From positions 241,442 through 305,441 of the forward strand of contig NZ_CACSIP010000023.1 in the NCBI RefSeq assembly GCF_902705885.1: a stretch of 64,000 nucleotides of DNA. The letters are read 5' to 3'. The DNA is from Mycolicibacterium austroafricanum. GTDB taxonomy: Bacteria; Actinomycetota; Actinomycetes; Mycobacteriales; Mycobacteriaceae. The notes under the pieces were generated by a model. That model was given only the letters and a program-made list of their open reading frames with translations, searched no databases and was not told the origin of the DNA. The position numbers and the translations under genes were made by a program. Shown one piece after another: positions 34,953 through 44,165 of this stretch; positions within the stretch are counted from its first letter, which is position 1, and the number at the start of each line of letters is the position of its first letter.

Positions 34953-35981
34953 GTGCAGCGCAGCCTTTCAGGACTTCTCGTCCGCTTGGGAATATTCTGT
35001 CTCGTCTGCGCAGTCGGCGCGTTCGCCTTGATCGCGGTGTTCGCGCAGCTGCGCTTTCAAAAAGAACGGACCTACAACGCCGAATTCACCAGCGTCAGCG
35101 GACTCAAGAGCGGAAATTTCGTCCGTATAGCAGGCGTCGAAGTGGGCAAGGTCGAGGACATCAAGGTTCGAGACGACGCGACCGCGCTAGTCACATTCAG
35201 CGCTGACGAGTCAGTGGTGCTGACCGAGGGCAGCCGGAGTGTGATCCGGTATGACGACCTGATCGGGGGCCGCTACCTCGCGTTGGAGGACGGGGTCGGT
35301 GGAACCACTCAACTACCTCCCGGGGGGACCATCCCGCTGGAGCGGACCGCACCCGCGCTGGACCTCGACGCGCTGATCGGCGGGTTCAGGCCACTGTTTC
35401 GGGCCTTGGACCCCACGCAGGTCAATGCGCTGAGCGGGCAGCTCATCGCCGCGTTCCAGGGGCAGGGCCCAACCATCGGTTCGGTCCTCACCCAGACCGC
35501 GGCGCTAACCAACACGCTGGCGGACCGGGACGAACTCATAGGTGAGATCGTCGTCAACCTCAACACTGTGCTGGGATCTCTGGGCGATGACAGCGAAAAA
35601 TTCGGCAAGGCCGTCGACTCGCTGTCCGAACTCGTGCATGGTCTCCAAGGACGCCAACAGGACATCACCAGCGGGGTGGCACATGCCAACGAGGCCGCTG
35701 GCTCGATCGCCGATCTTCTGAGTCAGGCGCGCTCACCGCTGCAGAAGGCAGTCCACGAGACCGACCGGACATCTGCGGCGGTCCTGGCAAATCACGAGTA
35801 CTTCGACGATCTGCTGTCCACCTTGCCGGACGCCTACCGTGTGCTCGGTCGTCAAGCCCTCTACGGTGACTTCTTCAGCTTTTACCTATGCGACTTGGTG
35901 TTGAAAGTCAATGGCAAAGGCGGTCAACCGGTGTATATCAAGGTCGCCGGGCAGGACTCGGGTAGGTGCGCACCGCGATGA
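34953..35981 (+). CDS. MCE-family protein MceB
   Basis: This 342-residue Mce subunit has a membrane anchor at residues 9-31 (LGIFCLVCAVGAFALIAVFA). The MCE domain from about 40 includes FTSVSGLKSGNFVRIAGVEVG. A helical domain extends to about 300, and a compact C-terminal segment has two Cys (YLCDLVLKV and GRCAPR). The GTG at 34953 has CAGGAGG 9 nt upstream. The gene is 53 bp after mceA, the only sizeable gap inside the mce run. Confidence 0.93.
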   Translation: MQRSLSGLLVRLGIFCLVCAVGAFALIAVFAQLRFQKERTYNAEFTSVSGLKSGNFVRIAGVEVGKVEDIKVRDDATALVTFSADESVVLTEGSRSVIRYDDLIGGRYLALEDGVGGTTQLPPGGTIPLERTAPALDLDALIGGFRPLFRALDPTQVNALSGQLIAAFQGQGPTIGSVLTQTAALTNTLADRDELIGEIVVNLNTVLGSLGDDSEKFGKAVDSLSELVHGLQGRQQDITSGVAHANEAAGSIADLLSQARSPLQKAVHETDRTSAAVLANHEYFDDLLSTLPDAYRVLGRQALYGDFFSFYLCDLVLKVNGKGGQPVYIKVAGQDSGRCAPR

Positions 35982-37300
35982 AACCCTTTCGAGAGCGTAA
36001 CCCGGTAATCATCGGGGCCGTGGCGGTGACCGTGATCGGCGCGGCGACAGTGTCGGGGCTGAACTATGATCGACTTCCTTTCTTGACGGGCACAACCTAT
36101 TTCGCCTACTTCGACGAGGCAGGCGGACTGAACACCGGGGCGCCTGTCGAGGTGTCAGGGCTATTGGCCGGTCAAGTGCAGAGCGTCGCACTGCACTCCG
36201 ACGGAGTGTTGGTCACTTTCACCGTGTCCGATGACATCCGCCTCGGTGCTCGCACCGAGGCGGCGATCAAGACAACCAGTCTGTTGGGCAACAAGATTCT
36301 TGCCGTGGCACCGCGCGGTTCGGGGAATCTCAGCGAGGCGATTCCCATCGAGCGGACCACCTCGCCGTATCAACTTCCCGATGCCATCGGCGATCTCACT
36401 GCGACCATCAGCGGGCTAAACACCGACAGGTTGTCCGACGCAATGCAAACGCTGTCGCAGACGCTTGTAGACACCCCACCCCAGCTCAAGGCCGCCGTCG
36501 ACGGGGTGGCGCGGTTCTCGGACACCCTCAACCAGCGAGACGCACAGCTGCGCGAGCTGCTTTCCAATGCCAGTATGGCGACTACAGTTCTATCTGATCG
36601 CACCGACCAGATTGTGCGCCTCATCCATGACACCAACGCGGTTTTGGCGTCCTTGCGAAGCCAGAGTGCCGCATTGGACCAGATCTCGGTCAATATCACC
36701 ACCCTGGCTCAGCAGATCAAGGGTTTCATCGCCGAGAACCGCGAAAGTCTCAAACCAGCCCTCGACAAGCTGAACGCTGTGCTCACAACCATCGACAACC
36801 GTAAAACCCAAGTGCAGCAATCTATCAAGGGGCTAGGCGTGTACGCGATGAGTCTGGGCGAATCCCTGGCCTCCGGCCCCTTTTTCAAAGCGTATGTCGC
36901 AAACCTGTTGCCGGGACAGTTCGTCCAGCCCTTCGTCGATGCGGCATTCTCAGATCTGGGCCTCGATCCGAGCGTGCTGTCGCCCTCGGAGCGCACCGAT
37001 CCACAGGTTGGGCAGCCGGGCACACCGGCGGTTCCGGGACCGTATCCACGCACCGGTCAAGGCGGCCCGCCGCGCTTGACGCTGCCAGATGCCATAACCG
37101 GCAATCCAGGGGATCCGCGATACCCCTTCCGTGAGCCACTGCCGGCGCCACCTGCTGGCGGGCCGCCGCCCGGGCCTCCAGCGCTGGCGCCTGAACAGCG
37201 GCAACAGCCGCCTTCGACACCGACCACGGTCCTCGATTCGGATCCTGTTGAAGGTCAACATGGCTCTGCGCGAGGACAGCAGGGACAGGAAGACGAATGA
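35978..37300 (+). CDS. MCE-family protein MceC
   Basis: This 440-residue Mce subunit has an anchor at residues 9-28 (VIIGAVAVTVIGAATVSGLN). The MCE domain includes YFDEAGGLNTGAPVEVSGLL near residue 45, with GQVQSVAL following. A long helical stalk runs from about 120 to 320, and the tail is Pro-rich with repeated PP and PG pairs (345-440). ATG 35978 overlaps the mceB stop (ATGA). The Pro-rich tail probably lies in the periplasm and touches the outer lipid layer. Confidence 0.93.
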   Translation: MKPFRERNPVIIGAVAVTVIGAATVSGLNYDRLPFLTGTTYFAYFDEAGGLNTGAPVEVSGLLAGQVQSVALHSDGVLVTFTVSDDIRLGARTEAAIKTTSLLGNKILAVAPRGSGNLSEAIPIERTTSPYQLPDAIGDLTATISGLNTDRLSDAMQTLSQTLVDTPPQLKAAVDGVARFSDTLNQRDAQLRELLSNASMATTVLSDRTDQIVRLIHDTNAVLASLRSQSAALDQISVNITTLAQQIKGFIAENRESLKPALDKLNAVLTTIDNRKTQVQQSIKGLGVYAMSLGESLASGPFFKAYVANLLPGQFVQPFVDAAFSDLGLDPSVLSPSERTDPQVGQPGTPAVPGPYPRTGQGGPPRLTLPDAITGNPGDPRYPFREPLPAPPAGGPPPGPPALAPEQRQQPPSTPTTVLDSDPVEGQHGSARGQQGQEDE

Positions 37301-38604
37301 ACAGGATCCGTGTCAGCCTGGCACTGTGCTTGGCAATTCTGATCACCGGCGCTGTGTTCGTGCTGTCACACACGACCAGGCAGGTTGGCCGGACCAATGT
37401 CGTGGCCTACTTCGACAGCAGCAACGGCGTCTTCGTCGGCGACGACGTGCGTATCCGGGGAGTCAACGTCGGCAGGATCGACAAGATCGAGCCGCAGCCG
37501 ACGCGGGTCAAGATCACGTTCTGGGTCGATAACAGCCACCCGGTGCCGGCGGATGCCGTGGCCGTGATCCTGTCGCCCACGCTGGTCACCGCGCGCGCGA
37601 TACAGCTCACGCCGCCGTACCGCAGCGGACCCACGCTCAGGGACAACACGGTGATCCCCCAGGACCGCACTGCCGTCCCAGTCGAGTGGGACGACTTCCG
37701 CACCCAACTCGAGAAGCTCACCAAGACACTGCAGCCGACCGAACCGGGCGGCGTCAGCACGCTTGGCGCTCTGGTCAACACCACCGCCGACAACCTCCGC
37801 GGCCGGGGGGCCGACATCCGCAACGCGATCATCAGCCTGTCCCAGGCGGTTTCGGCGCTGGGCGACCACAGCGGCGACACCTTCACCACGGTCAAGAATC
37901 TCTCGACCTTGGTCACAGCGCTGCAGGACAGCACCGTGCTGATACGTCAGCTGAACGAAAACCTCGCCTCGGTCACCGGGCTGCTGGCCAATGATCCCGA
38001 CGAGGTCGCCAACGCGACGAGAGAACTCAGCGATGTGGTGGGCGAGGTGACGACCTTCGTCGCCGAGAACCGTGATGCACTCGGCGCCACGTCGGAGACG
38101 GTTGCGTCGGTGTCTCAAGCGTTGAACGACAGTCTCGACGATGTCAAGCAGCTCTTGCATGTTCTGCCGACGACGGCGGCCAACGCCGCCAACCTCTATC
38201 AGCCTGCTCAGGGCACGCTGACGGGCGCGGCGGCGATCAACAACTTCAACGACCCGATCACCTTCTTGTGCGGCGCCATCCAAGCCGCATCGAGACTGGG
38301 CGCGGAGCAATCGGCGAAACTGTGCGTGCAATACCTGGCGCCGATAGTCAAGAACCGGCAATACAACTTCCTGCCGCTGGGCCTCAACCCGTTTGTGGGC
38401 GCTGTGGCGCGTCCGAACGAGATCACCTACAGCGAGGATCGGCTGCGCCCGGACTACGTGCCGCCACCACCTCGGACGGAGGCTGAACCGCCAGTGCCGA
38501 TTGAGAACTCGATGCCGCTGGCCGCCGAAGCTCGGCTGGCTGAACCGACCGATCCGACCGCCGGATTACCGGGGATGATGGCGCCACCCGGAGCTGGTTC
38601 GTGA
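37297..38604 (+). CDS. MCE-family protein MceD
   Basis: This 435-residue Mce subunit has a membrane anchor at residues 5-24 (RVSLALCLAILITGAVFVLS). The MCE domain includes YFDSSNGVFVGDDVRIRGVN near residue 38. A helical region extends to about 330, and the terminus is Pro/Glu-rich and acidic. Cys residues near 325 and 347 (FLCGAIQAA and KLCVQYL) are conserved in MceD-type subunits. The start overlaps the mceC stop (ATGA) and the stop overlaps the start of mceE. Confidence 0.93.
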   Translation: MNRIRVSLALCLAILITGAVFVLSHTTRQVGRTNVVAYFDSSNGVFVGDDVRIRGVNVGRIDKIEPQPTRVKITFWVDNSHPVPADAVAVILSPTLVTARAIQLTPPYRSGPTLRDNTVIPQDRTAVPVEWDDFRTQLEKLTKTLQPTEPGGVSTLGALVNTTADNLRGRGADIRNAIISLSQAVSALGDHSGDTFTTVKNLSTLVTALQDSTVLIRQLNENLASVTGLLANDPDEVANATRELSDVVGEVTTFVAENRDALGATSETVASVSQALNDSLDDVKQLLHVLPTTAANAANLYQPAQGTLTGAAAINNFNDPITFLCGAIQAASRLGAEQSAKLCVQYLAPIVKNRQYNFLPLGLNPFVGAVARPNEITYSEDRLRPDYVPPPPRTEAEPPVPIENSMPLAAEARLAEPTDPTAGLPGMMAPPGAGS

Positions 38605-39740
38605 TGCGAACTCGGTGGCCTCGGACAGCCCCCGCGATCGGTTTGGTGTTGGCAGCGATGTTGCTGGCCGGATGTGGCTGGCGTGGATTGAACACCTTGC
38701 CGATGCCCGGCACGCAGGGCCGCGGACCGGCCTCCTTCACGATTCAGGCCCAGATGCCCGACGTCAGCAACATTCAGCAGAACTCACGGGTGCGGGTCGG
38801 CGATGTCAACGTCGGCACAGTCACGAAGATCGAGCGCCAAGGCTGGCATGCGCTACTGACGATAAAACTCAACGGCGATGTGAACCTGCCGGCGAACTCC
38901 ACTGTGACGGTCGGCCAGACGAGTCTGCTGGGGTCACTGCACATCGAATTGTCGCCGCCGACCGATGCTGACTGGCGCGGCAGACTGCGACAGGGGTCGC
39001 TGATCCCGCTGCCGTCGGCCACGGCGTATCCCTCCACCGAGCAGACGTTGGCCGCGGCCTCCGTACTGTTGAACGGCGGCGGGTTGGGCCAAATCCAGGA
39101 CATCACCAGAGCGCTTAGCACCGCGTTCGAAGGACGCGAGGATGACTTTCGCAGCTTGATGGAGCAGCTTGACACATTTATCGCCCAGGTCAACGAGCAG
39201 ACCAGCGACATCATCGCCGCCACCGAGAGCCTGAACAGACTGGTCGGCCAGTTCGCCGCACAGAAGCCGGTTGTCGACAAGGCGCTCGACACGATCCCCG
39301 ACGCACTGGCGGTGCTCAACGCGGAACGCGACAACCTGATCGAGGCGGTCGATCAACTGGGAAAGTTCAGCGCGTTGGCGGCGGACTCGATCCACCAAAC
39401 CAAGAGGGCACTTGTCGCCGAGCTGAAAGATCTCGGACCGGTGCTGGAATCGCTCGCAAACGCCGGTCCCGCGTTGACGCGGTCCCTTGGCTTGTTCACC
39501 ACCTTTCCATTCGCCAAGGACACGTTGACCAAATGGTTCCGCGGCGACTACGGGAACGCCACGCTCGTCGTGGACCTGACGCTGAGCCGGCTAGATTCCT
39601 CGTTCCTGACCGGGACACGGTTCGAGGGCGAACTGACAGAGCTGGAAATGCAGTGGGGGCGCACAATCGGCGTGCTGCCGAGCCCCTACACCGCAGGCAA
39701 TCCGCTGCTGGCGCCCTACCGCTACGACCAGGGGCCGTGA
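38601..39740 (+). CDS. MCE-family lipoprotein MceE
   Basis: This 379-residue Mce lipoprotein has a signal peptide ending in the lipobox LLAGC near residue 25, so the mature Cys would be lipid-modified and membrane-tethered. The MCE domain includes MPDVSNIQQNSRVRVGDVNV near residue 53. The helical stalk runs from about 150 to 300. It starts at GTG 38601, overlapping the mceD stop, or at the ATG one codon later. The lipoprotein subunit is a fixed feature at the fifth position of mycobacterial mce operons. Confidence 0.93.
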   Translation: MMRTRWPRTAPAIGLVLAAMLLAGCGWRGLNTLPMPGTQGRGPASFTIQAQMPDVSNIQQNSRVRVGDVNVGTVTKIERQGWHALLTIKLNGDVNLPANSTVTVGQTSLLGSLHIELSPPTDADWRGRLRQGSLIPLPSATAYPSTEQTLAAASVLLNGGGLGQIQDITRALSTAFEGREDDFRSLMEQLDTFIAQVNEQTSDIIAATESLNRLVGQFAAQKPVVDKALDTIPDALAVLNAERDNLIEAVDQLGKFSALAADSIHQTKRALVAELKDLGPVLESLANAGPALTRSLGLFTTFPFAKDTLTKWFRGDYGNATLVVDLTLSRLDSSFLTGTRFEGELTELEMQWGRTIGVLPSPYTAGNPLLAPYRYDQGP

Positions 39741-39742
39741 CC

Positions 39743-41209
39743 ATGCACCTCAGCAAGCAGGTCCGCATCCAGCTGACATTCTTCGCGGTGATGACTGTCG
39801 TCGCCGGGGGAATCATGGCCTTCGGCTACCTCGATGTGCCGAAGATGCTTTTCGGCACCGGCCATTACCGCGTCACAGTGAATCTGCCCGAATCGGGCGG
39901 GCTGTACAAGAATGGAAACGTCACCTACCGCGGCACTCCGGTGGGCCGGGTCGAGGATGTAAGACTCAGTGCGGCCGGTGTCCAAGCGGAGCTCTCATTG
40001 CAGTCGGGGATCGATATTCCGGCAGACCTGACCGCGCAGGTACATAGCCAGACTGCGATCGGCGAACAGTTCCTCGAACTCGTGCCGCGAAGCGGGGACG
40101 GTCCGGCATTGCAGAACGGCGATGCAATCCCAGCAAATCGCACAACCGTGCCCCCCGATATCAACTCGCTGCTCAACGCGACCAACACTGGGCTGCAGGC
40201 GATTCCGCAGGACAACCTGAAGACTGCGATCGACGAGGCATATTCCGCCGTCGGGGGTCTGGGGCCCGAGCTGGCCCGGTTGGTGAAGGGAACGACGACC
40301 CTGGCCGCTGATGCGCGTGGCAACCTCGACGCGCTCACCGCGCTGATCGATGAGTCCAAACCCATCCTGGACACGCAGATCGACACATCCGATTCCATTC
40401 AATCGTGGGCTGCCAACGTCGCCAACATCGCCGATCAGGTTCAGACGCAAGACACTGCGCTCCGGGGAGTGCTGGACAGGGCGCCGAACGCCGCCGACGA
40501 GGTGCGCCGGCTGATGGACCGATTGCAGCCGACGCTGCCAGTTCTGTTGGCCAACCTCGTCGGCCCAGCGGATGTGGCGATCACGTACCGGGACAACCTC
40601 GAACAGCTGATGGTGCTGTTCCCGCGCGCAGTGGAAATGATCCAGGCCTCCGAACTGGCCAATCGCGACACGCAGCAGGACTACAAGGGCCAATATCTGT
40701 CGTTCAACCTCAACGTGAACTTGCCTCCGCCCTGCACCACTGGATACTTGCCGGCCCAGCAGATGCGGCCACCGAGTGAAGTGGACTACCCGGAACGGCC
40801 CTCCGGCGATATGTACTGCCGGGTGCCCCAGGATTCGGCGTTAGATGTGCGCGGGGCCCGCAACCTGCCGTGCGCGACACGACCAGGCAAAAGAGCGCCG
40901 ACCGTCAAGATGTGCGAGAGCGACGAAAACTATGTGCCCCTCAACGAAGGCTACAACTGGAAGGGCGACCCGAACGCCACGCTGTCCGGACAAGCGGTGC
41001 CGCAGTTGCCGCCGGGCGCGACTGCTCAGCCGGCCATGCCCGCAACTGCCCCCGTCGCGACACCGGAGCCACCGATCGCCGTGACCGAATACGACCCGGC
41101 GACGGGGAATTACATCGGGCCCGACGGCCGCCTGCACACTCAGGGAAATTTGGCTCCCGCCGGCTCCCAACCGCGAAGTTGGCAGGACATGCTGCTTCCG
41201 CCACCGTAA
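39743..41209 (+). CDS. MCE-family protein MceF
   Basis: This 488-residue last Mce subunit has a membrane anchor at residues 7-29. The MCE domain includes NLPESGGLYKNGNVTYRGTP near residue 48. A long helical domain follows, then a Cys-containing region near residues 330-390 (PPCTTGYLP, MYCRVP, NLPCATRP, KMCESDE) that may form disulfides. The tail is Pro/Ala-rich. ATG 39743 is used, and GTG 39737 overlaps the mceE stop. This completes a canonical A-F set. No MceG-type ATPase or mas genes follow. Confidence 0.93.
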   Translation: MHLSKQVRIQLTFFAVMTVVAGGIMAFGYLDVPKMLFGTGHYRVTVNLPESGGLYKNGNVTYRGTPVGRVEDVRLSAAGVQAELSLQSGIDIPADLTAQVHSQTAIGEQFLELVPRSGDGPALQNGDAIPANRTTVPPDINSLLNATNTGLQAIPQDNLKTAIDEAYSAVGGLGPELARLVKGTTTLAADARGNLDALTALIDESKPILDTQIDTSDSIQSWAANVANIADQVQTQDTALRGVLDRAPNAADEVRRLMDRLQPTLPVLLANLVGPADVAITYRDNLEQLMVLFPRAVEMIQASELANRDTQQDYKGQYLSFNLNVNLPPPCTTGYLPAQQMRPPSEVDYPERPSGDMYCRVPQDSALDVRGARNLPCATRPGKRAPTVKMCESDENYVPLNEGYNWKGDPNATLSGQAVPQLPPGATAQPAMPATAPVATPEPPIAVTEYDPATGNYIGPDGRLHTQGNLAPAGSQPRSWQDMLLPPP

Positions 41210-41232
41210 GGCTAGCGTCGGATATTTGGCAT

Positions 41233-41259
41233 CCGGCCGGCACTGAGCTAACCGGCCGG
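41233..41259. terminator. Possible bidirectional terminator hairpin
   Basis: CCGGCCGG occurs at 41233-41240 and again at 41252-41259 with an 11-nt loop, so the two copies can pair as an 8-bp stem. It lies in the 73-bp gap between the convergent mceF and LipO-like genes, where a terminator is expected. It lacks a T tract. Confidence 0.45.
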
Positions 41260-41282
41260 CGACTCCACCGGCGCGCCGGCAC

Positions 41283-42521
41283 CTAGTCGGCGACCTTGCG
41301 CCCGGCCTGCACCCAATACAGAAACTCCTCGACCGCTTGCGCGGTGTAGTGCGCCCGCGGCGAGCCGTAGTAGAAGTCGAAAGCGTGCTGGGCGTGCGGG
41401 ATCTCGGCGTACACCACCGGTGACGTCGACACCTCGCGCAGCGCTTCGGCGAACTCCCGGCCCTCGGGGACGGGGATGATCGAGTCGTCCTGCCCGTGCA
41501 GGATGAAGAACGGCGGCGCGTCGGCCCGCAAGCGATAACTCGGCGACGCATCCGCGTAGATCTCCCGGTTGGCCAGGATCGGCTTCTTGACGACGAACTT
41601 CTGCAGGAATCCCAGGAACTCCCTGCGGCCACTGCCCTGCGCCGAGATCCAGTCGTAGCGGCCGTAAATCGGCACCGCGGCGACCACCGACGTGTCGGAG
41701 TCCTCGAAGCCGGGCTGGAACTGCGGATCCCCTGGGGTCAGCGCCGCCAGCGCGGACAGATGCCCGCCCGCCGATCCACCGGTGATCGCCACGAAATCCG
41801 GATCACCCCCGTACTCGGCGATGTGCTCCTTGATCCACGCCAGTGCCCGCTTGACATCCACCATGTGATCCGGCCAGGTGTTGCGCGGGCTGACCCGGTA
41901 GTCGATCGACACACAGATCCAGCCGTGGTCGGCGAGATGGCTCAGAAGCGGGTAGGCCTGCGGCTTACGCATCCCGATCGACCACGCGCCACCCGGAACC
42001 TGCAGCAGCACAGGAGCTTTGCCATCCCGGGGGAGGTCGGACCGGCGCCAGATGTCGGCCTGGTTGACCGCGCCGTGCGGACCGTACTGGATGGTGCCGG
42101 CCTTCTCGACGTAGCGGCGCCTGACCAGCTCGTTGGGCCACACCCCGACGACGCGGCGCCGGTCGGGCTTCGCCTTCTCGGCGATCGCCGGGTACTCGTC
42201 ACCGAGCGCTTCCCGCAGCGGGTCCTCGAAGTGCGGCTGAGATTCCACGTTGCGACGGTGGATCAGATACAGCAGGCCCCAGGTGAGCGCGGTGAGTGCC
42301 AGCGCGATCCGTCCCTGGCCGCTGCGGAAATCGCCGCGCAGGCCGCGTCGTACTGCGTCGAGCACGGAGCCCGCCAGGTACAGCGGCGACATCTCCGAGG
42401 TCGGCCAGCCGAACGCGAACACCGGGATGGTGGAGTAACCCTCGCGGGCCAGGGGGCGCACCCCGTTGGCGGCGTTGGCCAGCTCGAGAAGGGCGCGCAG
42501 CAGCGGTCGTCGTTTAGCCAT
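41283..42521 (-). CDS. lipO: Alpha/beta hydrolase/esterase (LipO-like)
   Basis: This 412-residue esterase is of the same subfamily as the LipC-like protein. A hydrophobic N-terminal segment lies near residues 60-85 (GRIALALTALTWGLLYLIH), perhaps a membrane anchor. The core contains QVPGGAWSIGMR near residue 175, the nucleophile elbow GGSAGGHLSAL near 255, HGQDDSIIPVPEGRE near 350 and PHAQHAFDF near 380. The ATG at 42521 starts 7 nt after the stop of the upstream synthetase, so the two are in one operon with the acyltransferase above them. In M. tuberculosis lipO, fadD12 and an acyltransferase gene lie together elsewhere (Rv1426c-Rv1428c), so the trio has a different location here. Confidence 0.88.
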   Translation of the reverse strand: MAKRRPLLRALLELANAANGVRPLAREGYSTIPVFAFGWPTSEMSPLYLAGSVLDAVRRGLRGDFRSGQGRIALALTALTWGLLYLIHRRNVESQPHFEDPLREALGDEYPAIAEKAKPDRRRVVGVWPNELVRRRYVEKAGTIQYGPHGAVNQADIWRRSDLPRDGKAPVLLQVPGGAWSIGMRKPQAYPLLSHLADHGWICVSIDYRVSPRNTWPDHMVDVKRALAWIKEHIAEYGGDPDFVAITGGSAGGHLSALAALTPGDPQFQPGFEDSDTSVVAAVPIYGRYDWISAQGSGRREFLGFLQKFVVKKPILANREIYADASPSYRLRADAPPFFILHGQDDSIIPVPEGREFAEALREVSTSPVVYAEIPHAQHAFDFYYGSPRAHYTAQAVEEFLYWVQAGRKVAD

Positions 42522-42528
42522 CGCTTGC

Positions 42529-44163
42529 TTATGCCCGCCCAGCCCGGTCCTGTAACTCCTTGCGGGAGATCTTGCCGGTGATGCTGCGGGGCAGTTCGTC
42601 GAGCACGGTGATGGCGCGCGGCACCTTGTAGTTCGCCAGGTTGTCGCGGACATGCTGTTTGAGCGCATCCGGGGTCGCCGACGCCTCGGGCGTCAGCACC
42701 ACAAACGCTTCCAGCCGTTGGCCGTACTTCTCGTCGTCCACGCCGAGGACGTGGGCCTCGGCCACGTCGGGATGTGCGGCCAGCGTCTTCTCCACCTCGA
42801 TCGGGTAGACGTTCTCGCCACCGGAGACGATCATCTCGTCGTCGCGACCCACCACGAACAGCCGCCCGGCGTCGTCGAGATAGCCGACGTCACCCGAGGA
42901 CATGAAACCCTCGTGGAAATCCTTGGTGGTGCCGGAGGTGTAGCCGTCGAACTGGGTGGAGTTGCGGACGTAGATGCCGCCGACCTCCCCGGTGGGCACC
43001 TCGCGCATCTCGCTGTCGAGGATGCGGATCTCGGTGCCCTCAGCGGGCCTACCGGCGGTGTCGGGAGCGGCGCGCAGGTCACGCGGGGTGGCGGTGGCGA
43101 TCATGCCGGCCTCGGTGGCGTTGTAGTTGTTGTAGATCACGTCACCGAAACGGTCCATGAAAGCGATGACCACGTCTGGGCGCATCCGCGAGCCGGAGGC
43201 CGATGCGAAGCGCAGTGAGCGACCGCTGTAGCGGTCGAGGACCTCCTCTGGCAGGTCCATGATGCGGTCGAACATCACTGGCACCACGCACAGGCCGGTG
43301 GCACGGTGCCGATCGACCAGATCCAGGGTGGCCTCCGGATCGAACTTGCGGCGGGTGATGATCGTGCACGCCATCGACGCGGCGAAGGCGAGTTGCGAAA
43401 AACCCCAGGCATGGAACATCGGGGCCACGATGACGACGGGCTGCTCTGCGCGCCAAGGGGTCCGGTCGAGGATGGCCTTCAGCACGCTCGGATCACCGCC
43501 GGAGTGGCTGGCCCCCTTGGGCGTTCCGGTGGTCCCCGAGGTCAGCAGGATCGTCCGGCCCTTCTCGGTGGCGCGCCGAGGTTCCTGGCCCTCATGCGCC
43601 TCGATCATCTGCTCGACGGTCAACGGGTGGTCAGGCGTGTCCGTCCACGCGACGATCCGGGTGGTGTCCGGGCTGTTGGCCAGCGCCCGGTCCACCGTCT
43701 CGGTGAACTCCTCGTCGTAGATCACCGCGACCGACTTGCCCGCCCCTTCGCGCTCGAGCACCTCGGCGAGGGCCGGACCGGCAAAAGACGTGTTCAACAG
43801 CAGCACATCCGCGCCGATCCGGTTGGCGGCGATCAGCGCGTCGACGAAGCCGCGGTGGTTGCGGGCCATCAACCCGACGACGTCGGGCTGGCCCGCGGGC
43901 AGTGCCTGCAGCGCGGCGGCCAGGGCGTCCGCGCGGCGGTCCAGCTGCCGCCAGGTCAGGATGCCGAGCTCGTCGACCAGGCCGGCACGGTCACCGCAGC
44001 GCTGCGCCGCGCCGGCGAATCCCGAGGTGATGGCCATGTTCTCGCGCTGCATCGCCGCCGCGATCCGCACGTACTTGTCGGGGCGCATCGGCGCGATGAT
44101 GCCTGCGCGCACCATCGTCGACACCAGGCCCATGGTTTTGGTCAGGGGGTCGGTGATCGCCAT
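42529..44163 (-). CDS. fadD12: Long-chain acyl-CoA synthetase (FadD12-like)
   Basis: This 544-residue ANL ligase has the ATP loop LTSGTTGTPKGASHSG near residue 210. Next come NYNATEAGMIA near residue 345 (A5-type motif) and VVGRDDEMIVSGGENVYPIE near 440. The catalytic Lys lies in SITGKISRKELQDR near residue 533. The N-terminal 45 residues include a hydrophobic helix (TMGLVSTMVRAGIIAP). It activates fatty acids as CoA esters, feeding the acyltransferase encoded 2 nt upstream and the LipO-like esterase downstream. The three-gene operon reads acyltransferase, synthetase, esterase and looks like a lipid-remodelling unit. Confidence 0.9.
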   Translation of the reverse strand: MAITDPLTKTMGLVSTMVRAGIIAPMRPDKYVRIAAAMQRENMAITSGFAGAAQRCGDRAGLVDELGILTWRQLDRRADALAAALQALPAGQPDVVGLMARNHRGFVDALIAANRIGADVLLLNTSFAGPALAEVLEREGAGKSVAVIYDEEFTETVDRALANSPDTTRIVAWTDTPDHPLTVEQMIEAHEGQEPRRATEKGRTILLTSGTTGTPKGASHSGGDPSVLKAILDRTPWRAEQPVVIVAPMFHAWGFSQLAFAASMACTIITRRKFDPEATLDLVDRHRATGLCVVPVMFDRIMDLPEEVLDRYSGRSLRFASASGSRMRPDVVIAFMDRFGDVIYNNYNATEAGMIATATPRDLRAAPDTAGRPAEGTEIRILDSEMREVPTGEVGGIYVRNSTQFDGYTSGTTKDFHEGFMSSGDVGYLDDAGRLFVVGRDDEMIVSGGENVYPIEVEKTLAAHPDVAEAHVLGVDDEKYGQRLEAFVVLTPEASATPDALKQHVRDNLANYKVPRAITVLDELPRSITGKISRKELQDRAGRA

Positions 44164-44165
44164 GC

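Noticed and set aside
31896..41209. A locally encoded ATPase for the Mce transporter
   Set aside because: No P-loop ABC ATPase occurs in or beside the operon. Mycobacteria generally use one MceG encoded elsewhere.
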